Origin: Candidatus Dojkabacteria bacterium
GTDB taxonomy: Bacteria; Patescibacteriota; Dojkabacteria; J137
Assembly: GCA_020429545.1 (NCBI GenBank)
Contig: JAGQLF010000056.1
Location: forward strand, 1 to 5,823
Length of the DNA: 5,823 bases
Reading direction: 5' to 3'
A program made the translations under genes and the position numbers. Positions 5,502 to 5,823 of this stretch are shown here, piece by piece (position 1 is the stretch's first letter; the number at the start of each line of letters is the position of its first letter). The notes under the pieces are model-generated. The model saw only the letters and a program-made list of their open reading frames with translations, was not told where the DNA came from and searched no databases.

Positions 5502-5823
5502 TTATGCTACTGTTTTTGCTGATTTTCTCTTAATTTGTTCATCAGCATATTTAATACCCTTACCCTTGTAAGGTTCTGGTTTTCTGAACGCTCTAATCTT
5601 AGCTGCAATTTCTCCAACCTTTTGTTTGCTAGCACCAGCTACTTTTACTTTTGTTTGTTCATCAACTGTAACTATAATACCCTCTGGAGGAGTAAGTGTT
5701 ATTTTGTGTGATAACCCTACAGAAAATACTACATTATTTCCTTGTTGCTCAGCTCTGTAACCGATTCCAACAATTTCTAAATCTCTAGAAAAACCTTCAG
5801 TTACACCTTTTATCATGTTATTA
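5502..5823 (-). CDS. rplF: 50S ribosomal protein L6 (uL6), C-terminal part; 5' end beyond window
   Basis: The frame runs off the right edge. The first complete visible residues are NNMIKGVTEGFSRDLE, which in full-length uL6 (about 175-180 residues) is the junction between the two similar halves, so the Met at 5816 is internal and not the start. About 106 residues are visible, covering the C-terminal domain that contacts 23S rRNA near the sarcin-ricin loop. Diagnostic segments are LEIVGIGYRA, VGLSHKI, KQKVGEIAAKIRAFRKPEPYKGKGIKYADE and a basic tail ending KTVA. It is the first visible gene of the minus-strand operon, followed by rplR after four bases. Confidence 0.97.
   Translation of the reverse strand, partial: NNMIKGVTEGFSRDLEIVGIGYRAEQQGNNVVFSVGLSHKITLTPPEGIIVTVDEQTKVKVAGASKQKVGEIAAKIRAFRKPEPYKGKGIKYADEQIKRKSAKTVA

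Noticed and set aside
1..5823. Alternative genetic code (TGA read as Gly or Trp, as in some CPR groups or mollicutes)
   Set aside because: Conserved Trp positions in SecY use TGG, no in-frame TGA interrupts any conserved gene, and TGA ends the plus-strand gene at the end of its repeat.
1..5823. Mobile elements, CRISPR arrays, tRNA or rRNA genes
   Set aside because: No direct-repeat arrays, transposase-like frames, terminal inverted repeats or tRNA-like cloverleaf signatures were seen; nearly all sequence is coding and the largest gap is 82 bases.

Overview
The window is an AT-rich stretch (roughly one third G+C by eye) of a bacterial chromosome using the standard code: TGG encodes Trp and TGA is a stop. 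It most resembles a Candidate Phyla Radiation (Patescibacteria) genome. The clues are a spc-type ribosomal operon with no rpmD (uL30) between rpsE and rplO, no recognisable Shine-Dalgarno sequence at any of the six visible starts, and small secreted proteins of types I recall from CPR genomes (dockerin/cohesin-like, Cys-paired beta-rich repeats, FMN_bind). I cannot name the phylum; uL30 is also missing from some other reduced lineages.

Right part (5823 down to 2417, minus strand): rplF (3' part only) - rplR - rpsE - rplO - secY. The intergenic gaps are 4, 7, 1 and 52 bases. This is ribosome assembly plus the Sec channel, presumably one transcript. S5 and SecY both carry long charged N-terminal extensions. 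The usual downstream spc neighbours (adk, map, infA, rpmJ) do not follow secY.

Middle part (2416 to 643, minus strand): an 82-base gap holds a candidate promoter overlapped by a perfect inverted repeat. It is followed by a membrane-anchored or secreted protein built as EF-hand/dockerin-like motif, two duplicated cohesin-like domains, and a second, degenerate dockerin-like motif. Then comes a small anchored FMN_bind-family protein. No convincing terminator separates secY from these genes, so read-through from the ribosomal operon is possible.

Left part (1 to 641, plus strand): the 3' end of a gene for a protein with at least two divergent repeats of about 105 residues, each with two cysteines. 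It converges on the FMN_bind gene; the two stop codons are one base apart and no terminator lies between them.

Taken together, a conserved translation/secretion operon abuts a small cluster of probable cell-surface genes. The proteins after secY are likely Sec clients by their N-terminal hydrophobic segments, but any functional link among the three surface genes is inference. The most interesting item is the symmetrical split-dockerin, double-cohesin protein.
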